Of a stretch of 64,000 nucleotides of DNA, positions 1 to 7,903 are shown piece by piece. Below the pieces are notes generated by a model. The model was given only the letters and a program-made list of their open reading frames with translations, made no database searches and was not told where the DNA came from. A program made the position numbers and the translations under genes. This DNA comes from Ornithinimicrobium sufpigmenti. GTDB taxonomy: Bacteria; Actinomycetota; Actinomycetes; Actinomycetales; Dermatophilaceae. Where the stretch lies: NCBI RefSeq assembly GCF_004322775.1, contig NZ_CP036403.1:2542001-2606000 (forward strand), read 5' to 3'. Every line of letters begins with the position of its first letter. Within the stretch, counting starts at the first letter, position 1.

Positions 1-732
<732 letters not shown>

Positions 733-739
733 CCCCGGC

Positions 740-1867
740 ATGCACATCCTGCGGGTCGCCAACTTCGTCAGCCCCACCTCCGGCGGGATCAAGACCGCGC
801 TGCGGGCCTGGGGCGAGCACTACCAGGAGCTGGGGCACCGCGCCTCGCTGATCATCCCGGGGCCCGGGCAGGAGATCACCGAGGAGGCGCAGGGGCTGGT
901 CTACCGCGTGCCGGCCACGCCGATCCCCGGCTCCGGCTACTCGCTCATCTGGAGCCGGGTAGGGATGATGCGGCTGATGGAGGCCATCGCCCCCGACGCC
1001 CTGGAGGTCTCCGACCGCGCCACTACCCGGTGGATGGGCCGCTGGGCCCGCAGCCGGGGCATCGGCTCGGTGATGATCAGCCACGAGAACATGACCGGCA
1101 TCCTGGTGCGCCGCACGCCGGTGCCCGACCGGCCGGCGCACTGGGCCGCCGACTTCATCAACCGCCGCAGCGCGCACGACTACGACGCGATCGTGTGCCC
1201 CAGCGAGTTCGCCGCCGAGGAGTTCCACCGCAACGGCATCGACGCCCACGTGGTGCCGCTCGGGGTCGACCTGGAGACCTTCCGGCCCGTTCGCGACGTG
1301 CACGCCTGGACGCCCCCGCCCCCCGGTGAGCCGATCCAGATCGTGCACTGCAGCCGACTCTCGCCCGAGAAGAACCCCGGCCTATCCGTCGAGACCGTCC
1401 GCGAGCTGGTCCGCCGGGGCCACGACGTGCGGCTCACCGTCTTCGGCGCAGGGCCGATGCTCGGGGCCCTGATCGAGCGGGCGCAGAACCTGCCGGTCAC
1501 CTTCCACTCCTACATCACCGACCGGGCCGAGCTCGCGGCCCGGATGGGTCAGGCAGACGTGGCCATCTCGCCCGGACCGCTGGAGACCTTCGGCCTCGCC
1601 GCCCTGGAGGTGCTGGCCCTCGGCGTGCCGGTGGTCTGCTCCGACGAGGGGGCGCTGCAGGAGGTCGTCGGCCCCGGCGGCACGGTCCGGCCCTCCACCC
1701 CGGTCGCCTTCGCCGACGGCATCGAGGAGCTGCTGACCCGCCCCGGGGCCCACGCCGCAGCCCGCGCCCAGGCCGAGCTCTTCAGCTGGCCCACCTCCGC
1801 CCGGCGGATGATCTCCATCCACGAGCAGGTCGCCCGCGAGGTCGGCTCCCCCGCCGCCACCCCCTGA
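740..1867 (+). CDS. GT4-family glycosyltransferase
   Basis: This 375-residue protein has the two-Rossmann GT-B layout. The N-terminal acceptor domain opens with a glycine-rich loop (PTSGGIKTALR), and the C-terminal donor domain carries SRLSPEKNP and the EX7E-type retaining motif (ETFGLAALE, near residues 281-289). GT4 enzymes with this signature transfer mannose or other hexoses from nucleotide sugars to lipids or glycans. Similarity to actinobacterial alpha-mannosyltransferases is suggested, but donor and acceptor cannot be read from sequence. The ATG lies 7 bp after the fabF stop. There are no signal or membrane segments, so it is cytosolic or peripheral. Its stop codon runs directly into a 22-bp repeat array. 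Confidence 0.85.
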   Translation: MHILRVANFVSPTSGGIKTALRAWGEHYQELGHRASLIIPGPGQEITEEAQGLVYRVPATPIPGSGYSLIWSRVGMMRLMEAIAPDALEVSDRATTRWMGRWARSRGIGSVMISHENMTGILVRRTPVPDRPAHWAADFINRRSAHDYDAIVCPSEFAAEEFHRNGIDAHVVPLGVDLETFRPVRDVHAWTPPPPGEPIQIVHCSRLSPEKNPGLSVETVRELVRRGHDVRLTVFGAGPMLGALIERAQNLPVTFHSYITDRAELAARMGQADVAISPGPLETFGLAALEVLALGVPVVCSDEGALQEVVGPGGTVRPSTPVAFADGIEELLTRPGAHAAARAQAELFSWPTSARRMISIHEQVAREVGSPAATP

Positions 1868-1954
1868 CAGGACACGGGAAAGGGCCCGACAGAACACGTC
1901 AATGAGTCCGACAGAGCACGGGAAAGGGCCCGACAGAGCACGCAACCGACCACG
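1867..1954 (+). repeat. 22-bp tandem repeat array, four units
   Basis: Units start at 1867, 1889, 1911 and 1933, exactly 22 bp apart. Each opens with ACAG(G/A)(A/G)CACG, and units 1 and 3 continue into a GGGAAAGGGCCCG-like tail. The first unit begins at the last base of the glycosyltransferase stop codon. A similar array follows dgt (17262-17365) in the same orientation relative to its upstream gene. The function is unknown; a transcript-end or mRNA-stability role is possible. Confidence 0.8.
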
Positions 1955-1965
1955 CGACATCCCGC

Positions 1966-2136
1966 CGCGGGGCTGTCAGCCGACCTTGCCCTCCCGTCGG
2001 CTTCCGCGCCCCGCTGCGGGCCTCGCAAGCTCGTGTCCTCGCGGGGCCGTCAGCCGACCTTGCCCTCCCGTCGGCTTCCGCGCCCCGCTGCGGGCCTCGC
2101 AAGCTCGTGTCCTCGCGGGGCTGTCAGCCGACCTTG
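1966..2136. repeat. 74-bp tandem repeat carrying the DUF3145 gene end
   Basis: There are two full copies and one partial copy of a 74-bp unit, with GTCAGCCGACCTTG recurring at a 74-bp period (copies near 1971, 2045 and 2119). The last copy holds the final codons and stop of the minus-strand DUF3145 gene, so the array is a tandem duplication of that gene end plus flank. Each unit contains the inverted repeat AGCCGAC / GTCGGCT around an 11-nt loop. It may act as a terminator between the two convergent genes. Confidence 0.8.
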
Positions 2137-2639
2137 TGCAACCAGTTCACCGGGGCGCCCTCACCGGCATACCGGAAGTGCTCCAGCTCGGCGTCCCAGG
2201 CGGTGCCCAGCGCACGGTCGAGCTCGGCCACCAGGGTCGCGGCGCTGCCGCCGGCCGCCTCCACGATCGAGCGCAGCCGATCCTCGTTGACGACGACGTC
2301 GCCGTTGGCCGACAGTCGTGCCGTGTGCAGACCGAGCTCGGGGGTGTGCGTCCAGCGCACGCCGTCGCTCCCGCGGCTGGCTTCCTCGACGACCTCATAC
2401 CGCAGGCCGTCCCAGCCGCGCATCGCGCTGGCGAGCGTGGCGCCCGTGCCGGCCTCGCCGGTCCAGGCAAACTCGGTGCGCATGGTGCCGGTCTGCGCCG
2501 GCTGCGCCACCCAGTCCAGGCTGACACGGGTGTCCAGGACCCCTTCCAGGGCCCAGGCGATGTGTGGGCACAGCGCAATAGGCGTGGAGTGGATGAAGAC
2601 CACTCCACGGGTCATGACTCGGGGCATGACAGCGGACAT
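2124..2639 (-). CDS. DUF3145 family protein
   Basis: This 171-residue soluble protein has the DUF3145 hallmark start MTRGVVFIHSTP followed by ALCPHIAWALEGVL. The family is actinobacterial, commonly located beside the FAS-II genes, and has no established biochemical role. The start at 2639 is supported by a strong Shine-Dalgarno (AGGAGG) just upstream. The gene converges with the glycosyltransferase, and its 3' end is the seed of the 74-bp repeat. It diverges from the CBS gene across a 252-bp promoter spacer. No signal peptide or membrane segment is seen. Confidence 0.85.
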   Translation of the reverse strand: MSAVMPRVMTRGVVFIHSTPIALCPHIAWALEGVLDTRVSLDWVAQPAQTGTMRTEFAWTGEAGTGATLASAMRGWDGLRYEVVEEASRGSDGVRWTHTPELGLHTARLSANGDVVVNEDRLRSIVEAAGGSAATLVAELDRALGTAWDAELEHFRYAGEGAPVNWLHKVG

Positions 2640-2891
2640 CCTGACCTCCTGGTGGTGAGGGACGTCTTCCCCAACGCCTCGTTCACCGGGATGCGATGCT
2701 CAGTCTTGCCTCTGTCACGTGCGATCTGCGGTTATGTGTCACATTGTGCTCCCTGTTCCCGTTCTGAGCAAGTACAACAACAGCCCCACGCGCCTCAACG
2801 CGTGACAGCGGGCTGCCAGCGCCCTGTCAAGGCGTGGTCCAGCCCCTTCTCGGACCCTGGCGGGGCTGCATACCCCGTGCTAGGTTCGGGT
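2640..2891. promoter_or_regulatory. divergent promoter spacer DUF3145 / CBS gene
   Basis: This spacer is more AT-rich than its surroundings. TAGGTT at 2881-2886 fits an actinobacterial -10 box placed 5 nt before the ATG of the CBS gene, which predicts a leaderless transcript. No other element was recognised. Confidence 0.45.
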
Positions 2892-3311
2892 ATGCGCGTG
2901 GCTGACCTGATCAAGAAGAAGGGCTCCTCAGTCATCACCCTCCCGTCGACGGCGACGGTTGCGGAGCTGCTGGAGACCTTGGACGACAACCGTATCGGTG
3001 CGGTCGTGGTGGTCGACGGGGACGAGGTCGTGGGGATCGCCTCCGAGCGGGACGTGGTCCACCAACTGCGGGGCGGCCTCGACGCCGGCACGACCGTGTC
3101 GCAGATGATGACCGGCGACATCCGCACCTGCACCCCCGAGGACGACCTGGTGCAGCTCGCGACGACGATGACCGAGGGCCGCTTCCGACACATGCCGGTC
3201 GTCACCGACGACGGCCTGGCCGGCATCGTCTCGATCGGTGACGTCGTCAAGGCTCGGCTCGACGCCCTCGAGGCGGAGCGGGACCACCTGGAGAACTACC
3301 TTCGGCAGTGA
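2892..3311 (+). CDS. tandem CBS-domain protein
   Basis: The protein has 139 residues forming one Bateman module. CBS1 covers residues ~1-60 (MRVADLIKKKG to ERDVVHQL) and CBS2 ~70-128 (VSQMMTGDIRTC to IVSIGDVV). CBS pairs bind adenine nucleotides and act as sensors or stand-alone regulators; no catalytic domain is attached, so the partner is unknown. The start was chosen at ATG 2892 because homologous sequence begins there and a -10 box (TAGGTT) sits 5 nt upstream. The same frame stays open far upstream through repeat DNA, which is not coding. A tRNA gene follows 89 bp downstream. Confidence 0.88.
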   Translation: MRVADLIKKKGSSVITLPSTATVAELLETLDDNRIGAVVVVDGDEVVGIASERDVVHQLRGGLDAGTTVSQMMTGDIRTCTPEDDLVQLATTMTEGRFRHMPVVTDDGLAGIVSIGDVVKARLDALEAERDHLENYLRQ

Positions 3312-3400
3312 CTGTCGAGGCGCTGGCGGAAGGACCCGCAGCGGACAGGTAGGCTCGGCTGGCGGTGCGGTGGCGCGACGAGGTCGCGGCTCGCACGCCG

Positions 3401-3474
3401 GGGCCAGTAGCTCAGCCGGTTAGAGCAACGGACTCATAATCCGTCGGTCCAGGGTTCAAGCCCCTGCTGGCCCA
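3401..3474 (+). tRNA. tRNA with CAU anticodon (elongator Met, or Ile2)
   Basis: A complete cloverleaf can be drawn. The acceptor stem is GGGCCAG/CTGGCCC, the D-arm GCTC...GAGC, the anticodon stem ACGGA/TCCGT around loop CTCATAA (anticodon CAT), and the T-arm CAGGG-TTCAAGC-CCCTG. The discriminator is A and the terminal CCA is not encoded. A CAT anticodon can be Met or lysidine-modified Ile2. The lack of initiator-type features makes elongator Met the default, but Ile2 is not excluded. Confidence 0.92.
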
Positions 3475-3485
3475 CCCAAGACACC

Positions 3486-3542
3486 GGGTCACAGCGTGAC
3501 CCTGGGGCAAGGTCACAAGTCGGTGACATCTGTTGACAGATG
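3486..3542. promoter_or_regulatory. cluster of three inverted repeats upstream of gluA
   Basis: Three dyads lie in 57 bp. They are GGGTCAC-N3-GTGACCC (3486-3502), GTCAC-N6-GTGAC just after it, and CATCTG-TTGA-CAGATG (3527-3542). The first may double as the tRNA terminator; the others look like operator half-sites for a regulator of the transporter. A possible -10 (TATCGT, 3567-3572) lies 7 nt before the gluA ATG. Confidence 0.5.
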
Positions 3543-3579
3543 CGGGTCGCGCGGGGGTCCCCGCACTATCGTGCCCGAC

Positions 3580-4356
3580 ATGACCGACACCGCCGTGCCG
3601 ACCCCGGGGACCAACCTGGGCGCTCCCCTGGTCGTCCTTCAGGACGTCAACAAGCACTTCGGCGACCTGCACGTGCTCAAGGACATCAACCTCACGGTCC
3701 ACGAGGGTGAGGTCGTGGTCGTGATCGGCCCGTCCGGCTCTGGTAAGTCGACGCTGTGCCGCGCCATCAACCGCCTGGAGCCCATCGAGAGCGGGTCCAT
3801 CACCATCGCCGGCGAGGAGCTGCCCGAGGAGGGCAAGGCGCTGGCCGCCCTGCGCGCCGACGTGGGGATGGTGTTCCAGAGCTTCAACCTCTTCAGCCAC
3901 AAGACCATCCTGGAGAACGTCAGCCTGGGGCCGACCAAGGTACGCAAGGCCAAGCCGGCGGCGGCCAAGGCTCGGGCCATGGAGCTTCTGGAGCGGGTCG
4001 GGGTGGAGCACCAGGCGGAGAAGTACCCCGCCCAGCTCTCCGGTGGCCAGCAGCAGCGCGTGGCCATCGCCCGCAGCCTGGCCATGGAGCCACGGGTGAT
4101 GCTCTTCGACGAGCCCACCTCGGCCCTGGACCCGGAGATGATCAACGAGGTCCTCGACGTGATGATCCAGCTGGCCAAGAGCGGGATGACCATGATCGTG
4201 GTCACCCACGAGATGGGCTTCGCCCGCCGAGCGGCCGACCGGGTCGTCTTCATGTCCGACGGCGCGATCGTCGAGGAGAACACCCCCGAGGAGTTCTTCA
4301 CCAACCCCCAGTCCTCCAGGGCCAAGGACTTCCTGTCCAAGATCCTGGCCCACTGA
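3580..4356 (+). CDS. gluA: glutamate-type amino-acid ABC transporter, ATPase
   Basis: This 258-residue ABC ATPase energises uptake with the GluC/GluD permeases. Visible motifs are Walker [10 protein letters not shown], signature [14 protein letters not shown], Walker [14 protein letters not shown] and the H-loop VVTHE. It belongs to the polar amino-acid (PAAT) class. The gene order ATPase, lipoprotein, permease, permease equals gluABCD of corynebacteria, so glutamate or another polar amino acid is the expected substrate. The ATG at 3580 fits a leaderless start (TATCGT 7 nt upstream); an upstream in-frame GTG at 3496 lies inside an inverted repeat and is unlikely. Three dyads upstream suggest control by a DNA-binding regulator. 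Confidence 0.9.
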   Translation: MTDTAVPTPGTNLGAPLVVLQDVNKHFGDLHVLKDINLTVHEGEVVVVIGPSGSGKSTLCRAINRLEPIESGSITIAGEELPEEGKALAALRADVGMVFQSFNLFSHKTILENVSLGPTKVRKAKPAAAKARAMELLERVGVEHQAEKYPAQLSGGQQQRVAIARSLAMEPRVMLFDEPTSALDPEMINEVLDVMIQLAKSGMTMIVVTHEMGFARRAADRVVFMSDGAIVEENTPEEFFTNPQSSRAKDFLSKILAH

Positions 4357-4390
4357 GCACACCCTGACGCACGCCAGTTCTCGCACCTTC

Positions 4391-4420
4391 CGCACACATC
4401 CGCATACATCCGCATACATC
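4391..4420 (+). repeat. 10-bp tandem repeat, three units, gluA-gluB spacer
   Basis: Three head-to-tail copies of CGCAYACATC lie just before the gluB Shine-Dalgarno (GAAGGAG). The stretch is AT-richer than its surroundings and has helical periodicity. It may keep the translation-initiation region unstructured or be a slippage product. Confidence 0.7.
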
Positions 4421-4435
4421 GAAGGAGATCCACCC

Positions 4436-5299
4436 ATGCGTAGCACTCACTTCCGCATCCCGGCCCTCGCCGCGGTCGCGGCCCTCACCCTGGCCGCCTG
4501 CGGCAACGGCAACGGCGACGACGGCGACGGCGGCAGCACGGGCGGCGGCGAGGGCGGCGACCTGCCCTTCGGCGACAGCATCACCATCGGCACCAAGATC
4601 GACCAGCCCGGCACCGGCATCCTCATCGAGGGTGAGTACCAGGGGATGGACGTCGGCGTCGCCCGCGAGGTCGCCAGCCGGCTGGGCTACGAGGAGGACG
4701 ACATCAGCTGGCAGGAGTCCCCCACCCCGCAGCGGGAGGACATGCTGGTCAACGGCACCGTCGACATGATCGCCGCGACGTACTCCATCACCGACGAGCG
4801 CAAGGAGCGCGTGCAGTTCGCCGGCCCCTACTTCGTCGCCGGCCAGGATCTGCTGGTCAAGAACGAGAGCGACATCGAGGGCCCCGAGGACCTCGACGGC
4901 CGCACCCTGTGCTCCGTCGCGGGCTCCACCCCCGCCGAGCGGATCGCCGAGGAGTACGCCGACCTGGACATCGACCTGTCCACCTACGACACCTACACCC
5001 TGTGCATGGAGGCCCTGGCTGCCGACCGCGTCGACGCGCTGACCACCGACGATGTGATCCTGGCGGGGTATGCCGCGCAGGAGCAGTGGGCGGGCCAGTT
5101 CCGGGTGACCGGCAACACGTTCAGCGAGGAGCTGTTCGGCATCGGCCTCAACCAGGACAGCGAGGCCTGCGAGCAGGTCAACGAGATCATCGCCGAGATG
5201 TGGGAGGACGGGACGATGGAGAGCATCATCGAGGACAACCTCGGCGACTACACCCCCAGCGACGCCAACCCGCCGGAGGCTGGCGGCCACTGCGCCTGA
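4436..5299 (+). CDS. gluB: glutamate-type ABC transporter, substrate-binding lipoprotein
   Basis: This is a 287-residue family-3 solute-binding protein. The signal peptide ends in the lipobox LAAC, placing lipidated Cys at residue 22, followed by a Gly/Asp-rich tether. The fold starts near residue 45 (ITIGTKIDQPGTG) and includes GMDVGVAREVASRLG and the hinge segment DMIAATYSITDERKERV. Acidic and arginine residues of the PAAT fold are present. It captures the amino acid outside the membrane and delivers it to GluCD. The Shine-Dalgarno GAAGGAG is well spaced. A 15-bp hairpin follows the stop. Confidence 0.9.
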   Translation: MRSTHFRIPALAAVAALTLAACGNGNGDDGDGGSTGGGEGGDLPFGDSITIGTKIDQPGTGILIEGEYQGMDVGVAREVASRLGYEEDDISWQESPTPQREDMLVNGTVDMIAATYSITDERKERVQFAGPYFVAGQDLLVKNESDIEGPEDLDGRTLCSVAGSTPAERIAEEYADLDIDLSTYDTYTLCMEALAADRVDALTTDDVILAGYAAQEQWAGQFRVTGNTFSEELFGIGLNQDSEACEQVNEIIAEMWEDGTMESIIEDNLGDYTPSDANPPEAGGHCA

Positions 5300-5319
5300 G
5301 GCCCGTGAGCCACACCCTC

Positions 5320-5355
5320 GTGGTCGGCCGGTCCAGCACCGGACCGGCCGACCAC
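5320..5355 (+). terminator. strong hairpin between gluB and gluC
   Basis: A perfect 15-bp stem (GTGGTCGGCCGGTCC at 5320-5334 with its complement at 5341-5355) closes a 6-nt loop. No U-tract follows. In an ABC operon this position is typical of an attenuator or 3'-protective hairpin that lets the binding protein be made in excess over the permeases. Confidence 0.7.
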
Positions 5356-5381
5356 CGTGAGCAGACCTGTCAGGAGATTCA

Positions 5382-6056
5382 ATGCAGGACATCCCGGAGC
5401 TGATCGAACGCTTCGACTTCGTCCAGGGTTTCGGCCTGGTGCTGTGGCTGACCCTGTGGAGCGCCTTCTGGGCGCTGCTCCTGGGCACCATGCTGGCCAT
5501 CATGCGCCTGGTGCCGATCAGGACGCTCAACGTCGTGGGCGGCTTCCTTGTCCAGGCGCTGCGAAACACACCGCTGACCCTGATCATCCTGTCCTCCAAC
5601 GTCATCCTGTGGGTTCAGCTGGGGCTGGAGCTGGGACCGGACTCCGTGACGAACAACATCCGGCTGGCGATCCTGAGCCTGTCGGTCTACCACGCGGCGT
5701 TCGTGTGCGAGGCCCTGCGCAGCGGCGTCAACACGATCCCGCTCGGCCAGGCCGAGGCGGCACGCTCGATCGGACTGACCTTCTCGCAGAGCCTGCGGCA
5801 CGTCATTCTCCCCCAGGCCTTCCGCGGCGCCATCACCCCGCTGGGCAATGTGCTCATCGCGCTGACCAAGAACACCACCGTGGCAGCCGTCATCGGTGTC
5901 GGCGTCGTGTCGCTGTCCATGCGGCGGGCCATCGAGTTCCGACCCGACGTGCTCTTCCTGATCTTCCTCATCGTCGCCGTCGGTTTCGTGCTCATCACCC
6001 TGCCCATGGGGATGCTCACCAGCTGGGCCTCCCAGAAGTATGCGGTGCGCCGATGA
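5382..6056 (+). CDS. gluC: glutamate-type ABC transporter, permease
   Basis: This 224-residue integral membrane protein has about five transmembrane helices and is a PAAT-type permease (BPD_transp_1). The cytoplasmic coupling helix is visible as EAARSIGLTFSQSLRHVILP, the EAA motif that docks on the ATPase. It starts with a good Shine-Dalgarno (AGGAG) and overlaps gluD by 4 nt (ATGA), implying translational coupling. It is predicted to pair with GluD as a heterodimeric channel. Confidence 0.9.
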   Translation: MQDIPELIERFDFVQGFGLVLWLTLWSAFWALLLGTMLAIMRLVPIRTLNVVGGFLVQALRNTPLTLIILSSNVILWVQLGLELGPDSVTNNIRLAILSLSVYHAAFVCEALRSGVNTIPLGQAEAARSIGLTFSQSLRHVILPQAFRGAITPLGNVLIALTKNTTVAAVIGVGVVSLSMRRAIEFRPDVLFLIFLIVAVGFVLITLPMGMLTSWASQKYAVRR

Positions 6057-6985
6057 GCAGCGCGAACGTCCTCTTCGACGCCCCCGGGCCCCGCGCCAGG
6101 CGGATCCACCTCATCAGCTCGGTGGTCGGCGGTCTGGTCATCGCGGCGGTCCTGGCCTGGTTCCTCTGGACCCTGTGGGGGCTGGAGCAGATCACGCCGC
6201 CGCGGTGGGAACCGATCTTCGGCTCCGAGGCGTGGATCTACTACCTGCTGCCCGGCATCCGGGCCACCATCCTGGCGGCCATCTTCTCCATCACCATCGC
6301 CTTCGCGATCGCGCTCGTGGCAGCGATGTGCAGGATGTCGGACAACCGGGTGCTGCGGTGGACCTCCATGCTCTTCATCGAGTTCTTCCGCGCCGTCCCG
6401 GTGCTGATCATGATGATCTTCGCGCTGACCTTCGTCACGGCCTACACTCCGGTCCCCGTCCAGCAGCGGCCACTCGTCGCGGTGGTCATCGGGCTGGTCT
6501 TCTACAACGGCGCGGTGATGGCCGAGGTCATCCGCAACGGCGTGGCCTCCCTCCCGGCCGGCCAGCGGGAGGCAGGTCTGTCCATCGGGCTGAACCCGAC
6601 CCAGGTGCGCCGGATGATCCTGGTGCCGCAGGCGCTGACCGCCATGCTCCCGGCGCTGGTCAGCCAGATGGTGGTCGTGCTGAAGGACAGCGCTCTGGGC
6701 TACTTCATCCTCTACCCCGAGCTGCTCATCTCCGCCCGGCAGATGGGCAGCCGGTTCGGCAACACGACGGTGGCCTTCCTTACCGCCGCGGTGCTGTTCA
6801 TCCTCATCAACTACGCCGTGACGGTGCTGGCCGAGCGGCTGGAGAAGCGGCTGCGCAAGAGCGGCCGGGCGGTCCGTGCCAAGGACACCGGCTACGGCCC
6901 GTCGATGGACGTCACGGCGGCGGAAGCTGAGCTGGAGGGCCCACAGGCTCGGGCGCCGGATCTTCGGCCCGGCCACCGTCCTTGA
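6053..6985 (+). CDS. gluD: glutamate-type ABC transporter, permease
   Basis: This is the second permease of the operon, 310 residues. It has an extended N-terminal helix and periplasmic loop (residues ~20-75), as GluD proteins do, then the BPD_transp_1 core with the EAA-loop sequence REAGLSIGLNPTQVRRMILV. The charged ~35-residue C-terminal tail is cytosolic. The start ATG at 6053 overlaps the gluC stop. Transcription ends at the 13-bp hairpin at 7004-7034. Confidence 0.9.
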   Translation: MSSANVLFDAPGPRARRIHLISSVVGGLVIAAVLAWFLWTLWGLEQITPPRWEPIFGSEAWIYYLLPGIRATILAAIFSITIAFAIALVAAMCRMSDNRVLRWTSMLFIEFFRAVPVLIMMIFALTFVTAYTPVPVQQRPLVAVVIGLVFYNGAVMAEVIRNGVASLPAGQREAGLSIGLNPTQVRRMILVPQALTAMLPALVSQMVVVLKDSALGYFILYPELLISARQMGSRFGNTTVAFLTAAVLFILINYAVTVLAERLEKRLRKSGRAVRAKDTGYGPSMDVTAAEAELEGPQARAPDLRPGHRP

Positions 6986-7003
6986 GCGGAGCTGACGACG
7001 ACG

Positions 7004-7034
7004 AAGGCCCGGCACCATCTGGTGCCGGGCCTTT
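7004..7034. terminator. intrinsic terminator, gluABCD / tRNA-Asn
   Basis: A perfect 13-bp stem, AAGGCCCGGCACC with a 4-nt loop and its complement, ends in CCTTT. It lies between convergent gluD and tRNA-Asn and can serve both directions. Confidence 0.85.
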
Positions 7035-7042
7035 GTGCTGCG

Positions 7043-7115
7043 CTCCCCCGACTGGACTCGAACCAGTAACCTGCCGGTTAACAGCCGGCTGCTCTGCCAA
7101 TTGAGCTACAGGGGA
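7043..7115 (-). tRNA. tRNA-Asn (GTT)
   Basis: The reverse strand gives a full cloverleaf. The acceptor stem TCCCCTG pairs with CGGGGGA (one T-G), and the D-arm is GCTC...GAGC. The anticodon loop CTGTTAA carries anticodon GTT between stems GCCGG/CCGGC, and the T-arm is ACTGG-TTCGAGT-CCAGT. CCA is not encoded. Confidence 0.95.
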
Positions 7116-7223
7116 AGGAGGTGCGAGGTCAGACTGTAGCAAAGGGAGCGCGCCGCCTCGAAATCGGCGTCTCCTGGGAAGGGCCGGATCCACTGACCTG
7201 TCCCAGGGCCCCTCTGCGGCTGC

Positions 7224-7300
7224 GCACAACCTTGATCCCACGTACTGCTGAGCGGACTTGGTGCAGCGGGGTGAAGCCTCAGCACAACCTTGATCCCACG
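7224..7300. repeat. 19-bp direct repeats upstream of tRNA-Asn
   Basis: The 19-mer GCACAACCTTGATCCCACG occurs at 7224-7242 and identically at 7282-7300, 58 bp apart, in the ~200-bp spacer between tRNA-Asn and the next gene. It is not part of the tRNA, so it is not a standard attachment-site duplication. The rest of 7116-7315 shows no gene. Confidence 0.75.
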
Positions 7301-7315
7301 ATGTGCGGCGTCGTG

Positions 7316-7903
7316 TCACGGGGCGGTTGAGGCAGGCGGCAGCCCGGTCTGGTTGCGCAGGTCGCCTCGGGCCCGGTCGACGGCCGCCATCAGCTCCCTG
7401 TCATCGGTGCGGGAGCCGCGGCCCAGGATGACCTGCTCGTCCAGCTCCCGGGTGGCCAGGTTCTTGCGGACGGTGACCCGTGCGGTGCGGCGCGGGCCGA
7501 GGTCGACCACGCGCATGAGCACGACGGTGGCAGTGGTCCGCTCGCGCAGCACCTGCGGCACCTCGCCGGGGCCGGTCTGCGACTTCAGCTGCCACTGCCG
7601 CCCGTGGTCACCGTCGGTGAAGGAGACGCTCAGCACCCACAGGTCGGGGTCCCAGGTGCCGGTGTCGACCTCGTGCCAGGACCGCTCCAGGGCCGTCAGA
7701 CCCTCCGCGGAACGCTCCAGTAGCCGGTACGTCGTCAGCACCAGCCAGTGCCCGGATGCGTCCTCCTGCGCCACGGCGAGGACCCGCTCCCCGCGCGTGA
7801 GCTCGGGCAACGCCTCCTGGGGGATGTCTTTGGGGGCGCGCTGCGGCGGGGGCAGCTCCCCGATGACGATCTTGGGTCGGCGCCTGAACAAGGCCACGGT
7901 CAC
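7316..7903 (-). CDS. conserved hypothetical protein, coupled to dnaG
   Basis: This 195-residue soluble protein has no recognised catalytic motif. It has a basic N-terminus (MTVALFRRRPK), then a beta-rich core with alternating hydrophobics such as HWLVLTTYRLLER, suggestive of a PH-like or small beta-barrel fold; that fold call is only an impression. The GTG start overlaps the dnaG stop (GTGA), so the two are translationally coupled. Coupling to primase hints at a co-expressed partner, but function is unknown. Homologues are expected mainly in related actinobacteria. Confidence 0.65.
   Translation of the reverse strand: MTVALFRRRPKIVIGELPPPQRAPKDIPQEALPELTRGERVLAVAQEDASGHWLVLTTYRLLERSAEGLTALERSWHEVDTGTWDPDLWVLSVSFTDGDHGRQWQLKSQTGPGEVPQVLRERTTATVVLMRVVDLGPRRTARVTVRKNLATRELDEQVILGRGSRTDDRELMAAVDRARGDLRNQTGLPPASTAP

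Noticed and set aside
1867..1954. CRISPR array
   Set aside because: The 22-bp units are contiguous with no spacers and no cas genes are present.
1902..2891. Open frame extending the CBS gene upstream
   Set aside because: It runs through tandem repeats and antisense to DUF3145; the conserved CBS start and a -10 box are at 2892.
7224..7300. Integrase attachment-site duplication next to tRNA-Asn
   Set aside because: The repeated 19-mer is not tRNA sequence and there is no integrase or island between the copies.
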